Notes: generated by a model not told the origin, from the letters alone. Positions 19,181 to 29,420 are shown, counted from the stretch's first letter. The stretch: DNA of 31,077 nucleotides from Sperchopsis tessellata (GCA_033557685.1 JAWQRN010000345.1:1-31077); one strand, 5' to 3'. A program made the numbers and translations.

Positions 19181-19852
19181 CTTAAAATGAATGCAACTGC
19201 ATTAGTATCAGAAACTTAATTTTAATAATTTGTTTTAAATAAAAGCTGCCTTGTATTTTGAAAAATATTTCTTTTGTGTAACTAAATGATTTATTTAACA
19301 TGAATAGTAATTCAAATATTGTTCACAATTAAAAATAAAAATATATTGTATTAAAACATTTAAGAATAAATACATGCACACAAATTTAAAAAATACTCAT
19401 CATGAGTAAAGTTGACTACTGTCAGAACTCAAATATTTCTTCTTAAATTAAAATATTTTCGTTTCATGCCAGTTAGAATATTCAATTATGCAATTAATAT
19501 TTTTATTGTATCATGTTAGTGAGAATATTCGATTACGCAAAATTTTCATTCTTGACATTAAAATTGTTACTATTGTATGTTTTTATAACAATATTTTTTG
19601 CAAAAATTAAATAATAAGGGCTTGATATTATTTTTATGCATATGCATAGTTTACAAGATAATCCAGCTAATAAGGTACTTAAGCCGATTTTTAAAGCACC
19701 TACCACCTGACTACAAAAGGTCTTTTTACTACTTCGCAGGTGAGACTTAACTATTGTGTACGCAGGCTTTTCAGTGGCCAACTTAATATACTGTACATTG
19801 TATTAATTAATTAATGGTTTAAACTACTAAGTAAGTAATAAATGCAAATTAC

Positions 19853-20161
19853 CTCTGGCCCAACTCAGTTATTGCTATCTCACTTCCATATAATAAAATA
19901 TTTCCACCTTTCTTCTCGTCGCCAGTAGATAAGAAAAGAAATACTTCAGTATTACCTATTTCTCGAATAAAGTTCATCATAAAGTCAGGTTCAGCTTCTT
20001 TTCGATGCAAAGAGTAATACTTAGGCTTGGGGTTTTTGCTCTTTAATATATTCACTTCAAACACAACTATGTCTTTTAACACAGTTTGAAGATTTTTGGA
20101 TAAAATTTTTACATTTTTGTGAAGCTTCTCAATTAATTCTAAATGCTTGGTTGGTCCATTG
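19853..20161 (-). CDS. AARSD1: AARSD1 penultimate exon
   Basis: A 309-base exon bounded by the acceptor ATTTTGCAG (20170-20162) and the donor AG|GTAATT (19852 downward). It completes the preceding split Asn codon and encodes NGPTKHLELIEKLHKNVKIL, then SLHRKEAEPDFMMNFIREIG and VFLFLSTGDEKKGGNILLYG, ending at LGQ plus two bases of Arg. The HRKE.(D/E)..FM..I..EIG and FL..GDEK.GG blocks are diagnostic of the C-terminal domain of AARSD1, a free-standing trans-editing enzyme. That enzyme hydrolyses Ser (and Gly) mischarged on tRNA-Ala and so backs up alanyl-tRNA synthetase. No stop or frameshift is present. The intron 5' of this exon is 9.26 kb and packed with transposons. Confidence 0.93.
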
Positions 20162-20330
20162 CTGCAAAATATAATTGTGAAACACCTATAAATTAATTAT
20201 ATTGCTGGTAACTTGATTTGCTCATGAGTTAAAAATAATAATTATTTACTTATTGAATTTGCAGTTGATAGTTTAGCAATTTGAACAAAAACATAATAAT
20301 CAGATATCGTCTGTCTGATAATGACATATA

Positions 20331-20608
20331 TAGTAAAACCTCGATTTAATGGATTTCAGGTTTAACGGACAAATCTTTGTGGACCTTTGATATGATATTC
20401 AGAAGTTCCCCGAATTATAGGACATTTATATATTATATATACTGTTGAATATACATAAACTTATTTTTACTATAAAACATGGTAATATTTCACAATACAA
20501 TTTCTTATTTCAGACTTTCGATTTTTTACGCACGTTTGGGTTTAGTGGGCATTTGCATTTTATGGACACCCCTTTCCCCAATTAGTTCGCTAAATCAAGG
20601 TTTTACTG
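20331..20608. mobile_element. pogo/Tigger-like MITE
   Basis: The ends are inverted repeats. TAGTAAAACCTCGATTTAATGG at 20331 and the reverse complement of the right end, CAGTAAAACCTTGATTTAGCGA, match at most positions. They resemble the CAGTARAACC ends of pogo/Tigger elements. The 278-bp element is flanked by TA on both sides (20329-20330 and 20609-20610), the target duplication of the Tc1/mariner superfamily. No transposase is encoded, so it is a nonautonomous copy. It sits in the large AARSD1 intron. Confidence 0.8.
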
Positions 20609-20830
20609 TACATCTGAAAATACTAGTATGACATTTCCCTCGGGTAGTAGTCTTCAAGTTGTAGAAATACGAGCCTAAGAAATTTGAAATGATTCAATAC
20701 GGATAAATAAAATGGCTATAAATTATAGACCTATATTCAATTTTACTAACTAAAGTTATTAACATTTCCAGTGGCTGATTTTTTCAAATGAGGACCTTGT
20801 GCTTAAATAATATTTTAAAAGCTTAGTGTG

Positions 20831-22625
20831 TAATATCATCATCATAATCAGCCATTATTAGTCTACTGCTGGACGAATGCCTCCCCAAGTTCCCTGCAGT
20901 CACCAAAGTTGTGCGTTCTTCTCATCCACATGACTCTCAAACAGCTTTGAGTTCTGTCCGTATTATGTTGTCTCTTGGTTCCCACAAGGTTCATTCCGTT
21001 GATCATCAATCATCTGCTTGCCTTCCAAGATATCCTGCCCATTTTCACTTTTGCATCTTCACTGTCCTTATAACATCTCTGACAGTCTGATTTCTTATTC
21101 ACACATAGCGTCTTCTATAACTAATTCTCAAAAATATCACGTATCTCTCAATACTTTTTTGCACTATTTGGAGCTTCTGTATATGCGAGGCCTTCAATGT
21201 CCACATCTCACTAGCATACATCATCACAGGCGAAACACACTGATAGAAAACCCTGCATCTGTGAATTAAAAATGTTGGTTAAACGACCAGTTGTACTTCA
21301 TCAAACTTTGTTCTTCATGCTATCTCTGAAGAAATAACCACCATCCATCATTATGAGCTGGTCCAAATACATGTATAATGTTACGTTTTTGATTTGTGTG
21401 CCCTCGATGTACACATTGGCTGGTATAACTAGCTCATTGAGCATAACTTTCATGTTACTAAGATTCATCCTAAGGCCTACATCCCTACTTTCAGAATCCA
21501 CAACAATCATTCTTTTTTTGAGCTCTTTGATAGTGTGTGCAAATAGCACGATATCATCTGCAAGATGTGAGATAATAGGAAGTTATATTTTTCATATTTT
21601 CTTTATCTCCTTTTTTGTGGATTAAAATAATTGTTGCATTGTTCCAAGATACTGGTATCTGTTTTGTTTCTATGCATGAGGTATACAGTTTTGCCAGAAC
21701 TCGTCTTCTCCTGGTACTTTTCTACACTTCAATGATTTTAGAGCATGTGCAACTTCTGAGAGTAATATTGGTGGAACGTCTTACTCGGAAGAGACGTATT
21801 ACGTTTATCTCGTAATATTTCTTGGTCAAAATTACTTCAAGGATTTCTTCTCTGTCATGAACTCTCGCCGTTTTTTGATCTGAGGACTATTATTTGCTTT
21901 TTCCTAATTATAAGTATTTGTTTCACCTGATTGTAGCTCCTATGCTGTTTTATCAACTGGAGGATAGCTTCATAGTTGTATCTGCTAACATATTCTTTTA
22001 TTCACTTTCTAATGGTCTTCTGCCTTCTTGTCTTAACTTCTTTTTTAAGTTCTCTCGAGTCTCTTTTACTATTGACAGATCCGCCAATCTCCCAAGGAGA
22101 TGTCACATCTTCATAGAATGCTTTGACTGTCTTGTCTGAATGGCCGCTTGTTGGGGCATAGATTAGCAGAATTTGGAATTTACGTCGTCTAGAATTCTTT
22201 ATTTCTAATTTTGCAACTCTGTCCGATATGCTCTGAAACATGATTATTCAGTCCTTGAGTCTTTTGTGGACCATGAAACCCCCACTATTTCTTCCATTGT
22301 TAGTGCCACGGCAGTAAAACCTATGCACACTTTTCAGTTGAATAAGCCCTTCTTCTTTTTTTCATACTTCTTTCAGACCCATAACATCCCATTGAATCTT
22401 GTTCAATTCATTTATCAGCTCTATTAGTTTTGCTTCGCTGGATAATGTGCGGCAGTTTTAGGTGCACATTTTAATGTTGTTTGGCAACTGTTTATACTCA
22501 CTTGGATTCTTAGCACTCTCTGCCTTTTTACGCTGATCCCAATAGCTGCTTTTACACGGGATAATCAAGCCTACGGAGAATGAGGGCTGTGGTTTTATTG
22601 TGTCTGTCATTTCTAGGGGGTTGTG
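20831..22625 (-). mobile_element. RTE-type LINE, copy 2 (internally deleted)
   Basis: Minus-strand RTE element. Its 5' side (about 22445-22110) encodes the start of the APE endonuclease: SSEAKLIELINELNKIQWDV, then KSVHRFYCRGTNNGRNSG, RVAKLEIKNSRRRKFQIL and IYAPTSGHSDKTVKAFYEDV. The rest of the endonuclease, including the GDFNAK region, is missing. Then come SRELKK (about 22050), VSWNNATIILIHKKGD (about 21655-21610), a jump over the RT middle, and ADDIVLFAHTIKELKKRM (about 21560-21510). The C-terminal part runs to ELGEAFVQQ (about 20870), followed by an ATGATGATGATAT-type tail at 20831-20845, typical of RTE 3' ends. It shares its RT and 3' sequences with 1456-2800 but has lost the NYRPVSL..AGFR section that copy 1 retains. 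Confidence 0.85.
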
Positions 22626-22649
22626 GCATAACTCATCACACTGCCATAC

Positions 22650-23520
22650 TGCGGGTTGTCAAGTTTTATAATTGGCAGCTCCAATTTGGAGAACATGAAA
22701 TTATTTTACACAAACAAACATACTCAATACAATAACCTGAAATTAAACTTCACTATAGAAATAGAAGAAAACCATTCATTTAATTTTCTTGACCACAAAC
22801 AAACACTAAAACACACGACAACCAACAACAATATATGGCTAACGTTTACATACAATGGTCCCATAATATTCAGAATCACCAACTTTTTAAACAACATAAT
22901 GCCAAAATAGCATTAAATAGCATTTAAACATCAGAAATAACACAATCAATACATTCCATCCAAACACAAATAACAGTGACATTTTCACAAAATCCGAAGT
23001 ATACAAACTAACTTGCCTCACACGCAAGCCTTTTTACATAGGAAAAACCACAAGGTCATTTTACCAAAGATACAAGGAACACTTCAAAGTATAGCACAAA
23101 ACCCGCATATATTGTTCAACTTTCGCACAACTGCTAGAAAGATATTCAATGGATACCATAAATAATATAATGACACTCATAAATACAAAAAAATCCCACA
23201 CAAACATTACAACCGAAGAGCAAATAGAGGTATGTAAACACAAATCCCCAGAAATGCGAAATGACCAGACAATATATCACTCTTAAAGACAATTAGAAAT
23301 TTAAAATACACGCCTCGTTGAAAGAATTAACTATCTGATCGATAAACATACACATCCACATCCACCTCCACCCAAGCCACTCTATCACATACCTTCCACA
23401 GAAAAGATTAATTTATGAAGTTGTACTAAGACCTCTAGTTTGCCATCAGCCACCAACAAGAGCTGACAGACGGAAGAAGGGACTTTATCCCAAAACGATC
23501 GTAACACGTAAGGGAATTGT
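22650..23520 (+). pseudogene. Penelope-like element with GIY-YIG endonuclease (third PLE)
   Basis: The plus strand first shows the end of a PLE reverse transcriptase (IEIEENHSFNFLD, about 22752-22793). After frame breaks comes a GIY-YIG nuclease start: SEVYKLTCLTRKPFYIGKTT near 22997-23056, followed by RSFYQRYKEHF. GIY-YIG fused C-terminal to the RT is the hallmark of canonical PLEs and nicks the target. The cysteine spacing typical of Penelope nucleases is partly lost. A further block ending in RNDQTIYHS (about 23255-23283) matches the usual LLNDQT end. The 3' untranslated part contains CTGACAGA..GGGACTTTATCCC..AAAACGATCG at 23463-23501. It is a different subfamily from the PLE pieces at 9500-18130 and abuts the 5' side of the RTE copy. 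Stops make it inactive. Confidence 0.82.
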
Positions 23521-24010
23521 TAGTGCCCAATCAAGGATAATTAGTAAATAAATAATAACCATGGCGCATATACCAATCAACTTAAAACATATATATATAA
23601 TGAATACGAAGTATCGACCATAAATTGTATATGACAGTTAGAGAAAGGATGTAATTTTCACTATTTTTAAGGTATATATGGTAAAAATAAAAAGGCAGAA
23701 ATCAGTTCTAATTATTTCTAATGCAGTTCAATTCTATAATTGCCGACATTTCGGAATTCATGTATGTTTGTATTGTAGACCTGTGACCTATTTATTGTTG
23801 ACCATATATACCTGAAAAAATAGAGAAAATTATATCTTATCTGAGCCCCAAGCGATAAATATAACCACATTTTGTTGTATAATAATTGGGAACGGCAATT
23901 AAACACTACATTTTACATTTAAGTCAATTCAATCGTTTAATCAGAGGAAAATTAAAAAAAATATATTTTGTTATTAATACCTAATTTAAGTAGCTAATTA
24001 TGGTTATCTT
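23521..24010. other. AT-rich intron stretch
   Basis: Part of the AARSD1 large intron; apart from a TA run at 23590-23600 no feature was recognised. Confidence 0.4.
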
Positions 24011-24014
24011 TTAT

Positions 24015-24240
24015 TTATGTACTCGTGGCGCAGCGTTAAAAGTTCTACTCATAGCTTTGATTGTATAACGGGGTGAAGGTTCGAATCTGGCGAGAAACAA
24101 TACTTTTTGCAGTGATTACATTAAAATAGCCAATGTGTATTTTATGTGAATATTTATTGTTGTAAATTAATTTTACAAGAAAGTAAATCGAACGAAGCAA
24201 TAAATAATAAATTAGTTAGTTAATAAATAACAAGCGTTAA
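24015..24240 (+). mobile_element. tRNA-derived SINE-like unit, third family
   Basis: Box A (TGGCGCAGCGTT, 24026-24037) and box B (GGTTCGAATCT, 24078-24088) are spaced as in a tRNA, but stems cannot be formed well, so this is a tRNA-derived repeat and not a tRNA gene. The segment after box B (GCGAGAAACAATACTTTTTG..GTGAT.ACATTAAA) resembles the minus-strand unit at 29115-28940. The right boundary is uncertain (A-rich, AATAAATAATAAATTAGTTAG near 24200-24225) and no target duplication was confirmed. Confidence 0.6.
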
Positions 24241-24619
24241 AAGTAAATTCAATTCACAATTTAACATGTAAATTTAAAAAATATTGTTACTAACGTTCAG
24301 TATTTAATAGGTTCAAAGTATCTTTTAACTAATTTTGCACCATAGAATATGAGAATATCGGGTTAAAAATACAATTAATGGAACTGTTTTTCATCAAATG
24401 GAACCCCAGCAGGCAAAAATTGGAGAAGGGACAAATATCGTAACAGTGTACTACCGCCATTTAATTCACATTCACATAAGTTTTCTCTTAAAATATATGA
24501 TATTGTGTGCAGTGGAATTACTTTAATTGAAAAATATAATCTCGATAAAAAAAAATGAAAGCAGTAATAAGAACAATTTATAAAAAATATATTTAACAAT
24601 AAACAAAAGAATATAATCT

Positions 24620-25527
24620 CGATGAAAGGCATTTAAATTTTCAGGTCTTTTTATATAAATTTCAGTTTTCAGGAAACCCCCACAAAAAAAATCTTCCAGA
24701 GAAAGATCTGGCACCAACTAATCGCTTCACTCCTACCATCGGCCTGGAAACACCTGGATGAGATAATCTTTTACTTCAACACCAAAATGTGCTGGGCAGC
24801 CATCTTGTTAGTAGTACACTCCTTCAAAATCCGTTACTTCTCCAATTCTTATAATAATTTCATGTTGCAATATCTGTAGGTATTTTTGGCTGTTAAGATT
24901 TTCTTCGATGAAAAAGTCCTATTAATTAGCTCCTAATATTCTCGCCCACCCATACATTTACCCTTTTTAGATATTGTGTATGAGTAGCACATTGTCTCCG
25001 AGAATTATTTGTTGCCCAGTATCTATTATTTTGTACATGTGGTTCACTATTTAAAAATTTTGCTTTATCAGTAAAACATGGATTTTATAAAATTTTGGAT
25101 GTTGTTAGCTTATTCCATAATATCTTCACAATTTCATTATGTTGTTGCTGGGCAGAAGTTCCTAATGTTTTAGTATTTTAAACAGCAGTAAATTGTTTCT
25201 TCTTAAAATTCTATGTACTTGTGAACGTGAAATACCAATATCATTAACAATTACCCTAGTGCTGGCCCTAGGTTCAATTGTGACTAGAGCTAAATCATTA
25301 ATTTCTTTGTTGTATTTTTGGATGTTGACTTTTTTTCTGAGTGCATTTTTTTTATAAGAATTTAAATTACAAGAGCGCTTGATTTCTGAAAATACTCTGC
25401 TGAGATAACTCTTTTAAGGTATGAGTTTTACTGGATAAAGAGCAGTAAATATGTTAATAACATCTTTAATGCTATTCCTGGTCAAATACAGTTTAAGCAT
25501 TTCTATTTTTTCTGATGGTGAAAACAT
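24620..25527 (-). pseudogene. Tc1/mariner-superfamily transposase pseudogene with DUF4817-like N-terminus
   Basis: The minus strand begins MFSPSEKIEMLKLYL at 25527, the N-terminal helix-turn-helix region found in many insect transposase genes (DUF4817). It continues with EPRASTRVIVNDIGISRSQV and HRILRRNNLL (about 25290-25195). After frame breaks there are a CFTDKAKF block (about 25080-25060; first catalytic Asp), QDGCPAHFGVEVKDYLIQVF (about 24808-24750; second Asp) and PDLSLEDFFCGGFLKTEIYI (about 24715-24655). The last replaces the usual PDLSPLDFFLWG. The DDE/D order fits the IS630-Tc1-mariner superfamily. At least four stops or frameshifts are present. Terminal inverted repeats were not found; a direct repeat AATATAATCTCGAT occurs at 24535 and 24609 beyond the 3' end. 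Confidence 0.82.
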
Positions 25528-25744
25528 TTTAATATTTAACAAAAGTGACATGTAATTAGATAATACTGACACTGACACAAAACAAACTAGCTTTTGTTAT
25601 ATCCATAAAGAATATGGCATTGTTGATGAAATTCTGACATACTTCAAAATATTACATTGTTGATACATGTTTTATTAACAAAAGAAATTACTTACTGGTT
25701 TATAAAAGTAATTTACAATAATAAATATTCAGATAAAATACTCA
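25528..25744. other. AT-rich intron stretch
   Basis: Between the transposase pseudogene and the next LINE; nothing recognised. Confidence 0.35.
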
Positions 25745-25745
25745 T

Positions 25746-25785
25746 TGACTAAGAATTAGTTGCTTCCTTGGCCGCACAGGAATGT
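25746..25785. repeat. Inverted repeat, left arm (partner 28681-28716)
   Basis: TAAGAATTAGTTGCTTCCTT and the bases after it (to GGCC and an ACAGGAATGT-like end) are the reverse complement of 28681-28716. The core of 24 bases is exact. It coincides with the 3' end of the minus-strand LINE that fills the space between the arms. Confidence 0.88.
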
Positions 25786-25847
25786 ACATACACATATAAT
25801 CGGTTCCTCTTCTACCATTGTATGATGTAGAGTTTTCACACCCTCAG

Positions 25848-26749
25848 TCATTGCACCCTCTTACTGAACCCACGCCATCTCTGTCTGTCGTGTGTCAATA
25901 TTTTGGCTGATTCCCACTCACTTCCTCTCTCCTCAATCATCTGGGCCACTGTTCGATCCCAAGTTTTAGCTGGTCTTCCTCTTGGTCTTCTCCCCTGAGC
26001 CCTGGCTCCCCACACTTGCTTTGTCACTCTACTCTCGTTCGTTCTGTTTAGATGCCCAAACCATCTGAGCTGTCCCTCTTCAATCATTTCATTTACCCTC
26101 TGTACTAGTAGTCTCTGTCTTATGTGATCTCTGTGTGATACTCCCTCCACCCGTCTCAGAAACTTAATTTCCTCAGCCTGAATTCTGCTCTTATGCCTCT
26201 CCGTGAGCACCCATGATTTACTACCATGTATCAAGACTGGGACATATAACTGTCATTTTTGTCTCTCCACTTATCTCCCTTCTTGCCGAGAAGTCCCCGT
26301 TTAGACAGTGAAAGAGACGTGCCGCACTTTGCAGTCTATTGCTCACTTCAATATCCATTCTTCCCGCACTGTCAATCAACTCCTTCATTGTCTATTGTCA
26401 CATTTATATCCCTCCTCGACCTGTTCACCATCATTACTTTTGTCTTATTAACGTTTATTTTCATGTTTTTCAGCCTCAACCCTCTGCTCCAGATATCCAT
26501 TCTTCTCTGTAGTTCCCGCTCTGAACCCGCATATACAACCATGTCATCGACAAATGCTCCCATTGATATCCCGACGTTTCTCAGATTTTTGTAACCCACA
26601 TTAAGTTGTAATGTCTCTTCCTTACATGTTTTCATAGCTTCATTCAATAATATAATGAAGAGCATAGGGTTGAGTGTTACTCCCTGCCTCAATCCTCGCC
26701 CCACGAAAAATTCCTCTGACCTTTCATTTGCAGTTCTAACATGTTGCAC
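25848..26749 (-). pseudogene. LINE ORF2, RT catalytic and C-terminal part (broken)
   Basis: The upstream block (26749-26372) has GRGLRQGVTLNPMLFIILLN, the RT motif B region (RQG..LSP.LF) with Val-Thr in place of Asp-Val. It also has FVDDMVVYAGSERELQRRMD (catalytic FVDD, about 26554-26543) and NMKINVNKTKVMMVNRS. After a frame change the C-terminal block (26234-25848) begins MIHGSKSWVLTERHKSRIQA and runs through FLRRVEGVSHRDHIRQ and LRWFGHLNRTNESR to RGRPAKTWDRTV, the usual end of this LINE group. The two catalytic Asp of FVDD are intact but motif A is not visible. The enzyme would have served target-primed reverse transcription. Confidence 0.85.
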
Positions 26750-27258
26750 TTGTTGTCCGTGTACACACTTTTCACTGCCATTAGAAGATTCCTTCTGATT
26801 CCTCTTCTTCTAAGAATTACCCAGACATCGCTCCTCTCCACCCTATCTTTTGATTCTCCTTACTATGTCTTTCCATTCGCTTTCCATACTTTGTCCATTT
26901 ATCTCTCTTCAACTGTGCTACTAGATGTTTAACATCCGTATTTTCCCATTTGTAGTTTTCATAGGCTTCAGTGATTTTTTCCCTCAAATATGTTTTCCAT
27001 TTCATCTCCTTCCTCTTAACCGCTACCTTTACATCTTCATTCTATCAAGAGTTTCATTTTTTCACGTCAACAAACTTCGTCCTTCCGCATACTTCCCCAG
27101 CCGCTGCCAACATTATACACTTGCAGTTTTTCTAAGCCAACTCTAGATCCTGTGTATATATAGGTTGTCCATAGTCCCTTATACCCTGCTCCATTAATAT
27201 CTGGTACTTCATTCGTGCTTGTACTTTACTAAGTTTTCTTCCTTGCGTTTTCTGCTTT

Positions 27259-28002
27259 TCATCGCAGCCACCAACAAGTAATGATTTCAGCACCTCTCTT
27301 TACTCTCACATCCTTTATTTTCTTCTTATTTGTCTTTTCCACAAGAACATAATCGATGATGGATCTCTCTCCTCTTCCTGGTTCCTCTCTTGTGATTTTG
27401 TGTATGTCCCTGTGCTGGTAGAACGTGTTCGCAATCACCAGATTGTTGTCTCCACAGAACTCAACTAGCCATCTTCCATTGTTATTCCTTGTTGCTTCAC
27501 CATGCTTTCCCATAACACTTTCTAGATTCTCGTTGTTATTCCCTACTCTTGCATTAAAGTCTCCTGTCAAATACAGACCTCCTCTGTATTTCTCCATCAC
27601 CTTTTCTAGCATATTCCAAAACCTGTCATTATCTTCTGCATTCTCATCATCATTCGGTCTGTACACTACTCCAACTGTGATATGCGATTCCGAGATTAAG
27701 TTTCATCCTCGCACTAAACTTATTTGATCTTTGCACATTACCAAACTGACTCCTGCTCTGGTTCTTTCCTTATCTGGCATTCCAGAGTCGAAAAGCACCC
27801 GTCCCTGATCTAGTTCCATGCACCCTAGTCCTTTCTTATTTCTTTCTGTTACTACTTGAAGTTCTAGGCCATACGTCTCAAACTCTTGTGCCAGTTTCTC
27901 CTCCTTGCCGTTAAGTCCTATCGCATTCCTTGTACCGATCAATATGATTTCCCGCATCTTAGTGATATCACCCTCCAAGATCATTGTCCTTTTTCGCGCC
28001 AT
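27259..28002 (-). pseudogene. LINE ORF2, APE endonuclease domain (one frameshift)
   Basis: The N-terminal piece (28002-27703) starts MARKRTM and contains REIILIGTRNAIGLNGKEEK (usually GTWN.RGL), FETYGLELQVVTERNKKG (usually VTETKKKG, the catalytic Glu replaced by Arg) and MPDKERTRAGVSLVM. After a frameshift the second piece (27666-27259) has MYRPNDDENAEDNDRFW, GGLYLTGDFNARVGNN, WLVEFCGDNNLVIANTFYQH, RSIIDYVLVEKTNKK and VKRGAEI. The final SDH motif is replaced. Two catalytic positions are therefore altered in addition to the frameshift. Confidence 0.85.
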
Positions 28003-28046
28003 GTTCGTTTTCCACTTCGCACTATTTCTGAAATAAAGTTTTTTGC

Positions 28047-28618
28047 TTAGAAATGTGGTTTCCTTTCCGTCACCACTCCATTTTCACTCTCCTCCAAGCT
28101 GTATATTTCTCCACTTATAAATAGTTTTCTGTATTTGACTCTCACATTTTTTCCCTTATCTCTTTCAGCTTTAGCAATTTTCCTAATTTCATTATGTATC
28201 TTTCTTTCTCTGTATGTTAGATCGTGGTCAATATACAGCCTTTGACGCTTTAACCTGCTTTTATTCATCATGATCTCCTGTTTTTTCTCCCATGTTACGA
28301 TTTCTGCAACAATAATTTCATTCTACCCACCTGCTTGCCATTTTCCAGTGCGGTGAACAGTTTTCATCCTGGCTTCCACTCTCAGATCATTTTCAAAAAT
28401 AGTTCCACCTGTCTTCTAGTATCATGTTCGCTCAGCTCCAACCCCCTTATAGTGATGTTTAATCTTCTTTTCTCTTTCTCCTGTGTCTACTCTCTCCTCC
28501 AGTCTTTGCAACCCTACCAACTAACTGTCCTCTATCCCAATCCTCCTGTTTTTTCCTTAACTCTTCTCGCAACTCCCAGCTCTCTGTATTTCTCCTTATG
28601 GTTTCTCGGATGAATGTA
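28047..28618 (-). pseudogene. LINE ORF1 remnant
   Basis: The minus strand reads INITIRGLELSEHDTRRQVE (about 28460-28400), an RRM-like strand followed by a helix. After frame breaks it reads MMNKSRLKRQRLYIDHDLTY and RERKIHNEIRKIAKAERDKG (28271-28150), then KYRKLFISGEI. The (L/I)YID.DLT..ER.I...(I/L)R.IA..ER.KG..V(K/R)..YRKL text is the C-terminal domain typical of ORF1 proteins of this LINE group, which bind the element RNA. Upstream, 28610-28500 reads as a charged helix (EELRKKQEDWDRGQ), possibly the coiled coil. Start and reading frame are lost. Confidence 0.75.
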
Positions 28619-28680
28619 TTAGTTTAAAATTTGATTAAAACAAATCTCAAGCAAAGCGTCAATATATTAAATACAGAATA
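28618..28680 (+). repeat. Short dispersed repeat, inverted partner at 28940-29015
   Basis: TATTAGTTTAAAATTTGATT through AATATATTAAATACAG is the reverse complement of 28940-29015 at most positions and is shared with 16570-16642. The 260 bases between the inverted copies are unremarkable AT-rich DNA. Confidence 0.75.
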
Positions 28681-28716
28681 CATTCATGTAAGGCCAAGGA
28701 AGCAACTAATTCTTAT
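28681..28716. repeat. Inverted repeat, right arm (partner 25746-25785)
   Basis: GGCCAAGGAAGCAACTAATTCTTA is the exact reverse complement of the left arm core, with the preceding ACATTCATGTAA matching ACATTCCTGTGC more loosely. Because the arms are inverted they cannot be a target-site duplication of the LINE between them. Confidence 0.88.
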
Positions 28717-28939
28717 TCTTATGCGAAAATAGCTACTTCGTGTAGATTAATATTAAATTAACATAATGATTATTCAATTGCAACATTGCGATACCTCCCA
28801 CGACCTTAAAGCAATTGTACAAGAAATCAAAAATATATATATGTGGGATACAGCTAATTACTATCAGAGCAGTGCTGATGACGTCGTTATGATAGAAACA
28901 CGGTGTCCACTGCAATTTCGGCTTGTTCCCAAACTTTGA

Positions 28940-29118
28940 TTTCTGCATTTAATATATTGACTTGGATGCTTTGCTCGAGATTTGATTTGATCAAATTTTA
29001 AACTAATATACTCATTGAGTACTTTAATGCAATTATCACAAAAAAAAGTATTAGGGTTCCAGCTAGATTCAAACAACCTACAACCCTGTCATATGATCCG
29101 CGCTATACCTAGTATGTT
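28940..29118 (-). mobile_element. SINE-like unit, third family, minus strand
   Basis: On the minus strand a degraded tRNA-like head (TAGCGCGGATCA near 29106-29095 and TTTGAATCTAGC near 29074-29063) precedes a body similar to that at 24088-24150 (AATACTTTTTTTTTGTGATAATTGCATTAAAGTACTC..). The tail then reads CTCGAGCAAAGCATCCAAGTCAATATATTAAATGCAG, also seen at 16570 and 28618. The promoter boxes are eroded. Confidence 0.5.
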
Positions 29119-29420
29119 TCGCACTGCACGTCCCGTACATAAATAAATGATAATTATGTATTTGAATTAGATATTATTAATAGAATGCATTTTCCAATGT
29201 TTCTTTAATTAAATGATTAAAATGTGTTAACATTATGAAAATGTAGTATTTAAATGCCGTTCTGAATTATTATGCAACAAATTCCGTTAAAAACGCTCGG
29301 GATGCAAATATAAGGTACTTCCAGATTTACATGGAATTTCATATGTCCCTGAATATATCATTATCATAAATAACTTCTTGTATTTTTTCATGAATTCGAA
29401 TTGGGATACATAATACTTAC
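29119..29420. other. AT-rich intron stretch upstream of AARSD1 exon boundary
   Basis: End of the 9.26-kb intron in gene orientation its beginning, since the donor GTAAGT lies at 29420-29415. Nothing else recognised. Confidence 0.4.

Larger units (their letters stand above)
25786..28620 (-). mobile_element. APE-type LINE with ORF1 and ORF2 (broken)
   Basis: A minus-strand non-LTR retrotransposon of about 2.8 kb. From its 5' side it has an ORF1 remnant, an APE endonuclease, a reverse transcriptase and a C-terminal tail with a short 3' UTR. Codon-level preservation is better than in the RTE copies, but ORF2 is split by several frameshifts and a large part of the central RT is missing or damaged between about 27250 and 26750. 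The clade was not resolved; wording is close to LINEs annotated as endonuclease-reverse transcriptase in insects. It lies in the AARSD1 intron, in the same orientation as the gene. Confidence 0.83.

Noticed and set aside
23590..23600. CRISPR-like or microsatellite array
   Set aside because: Only a short TA run; no spaced repeats anywhere in the window suggest CRISPR, and the DNA is eukaryotic.
24020..24100. Possible functional tRNA gene
   Set aside because: Boxes A and B are present, but the T stem and anticodon stem do not pair, and a related unit occurs at 28940-29118.
26259..26594. 111-codon plus-strand open frame, and similar plus-strand frames to 28613
   Set aside because: All are antisense shadows of the minus-strand LINE, whose RT and endonuclease motifs are clear.
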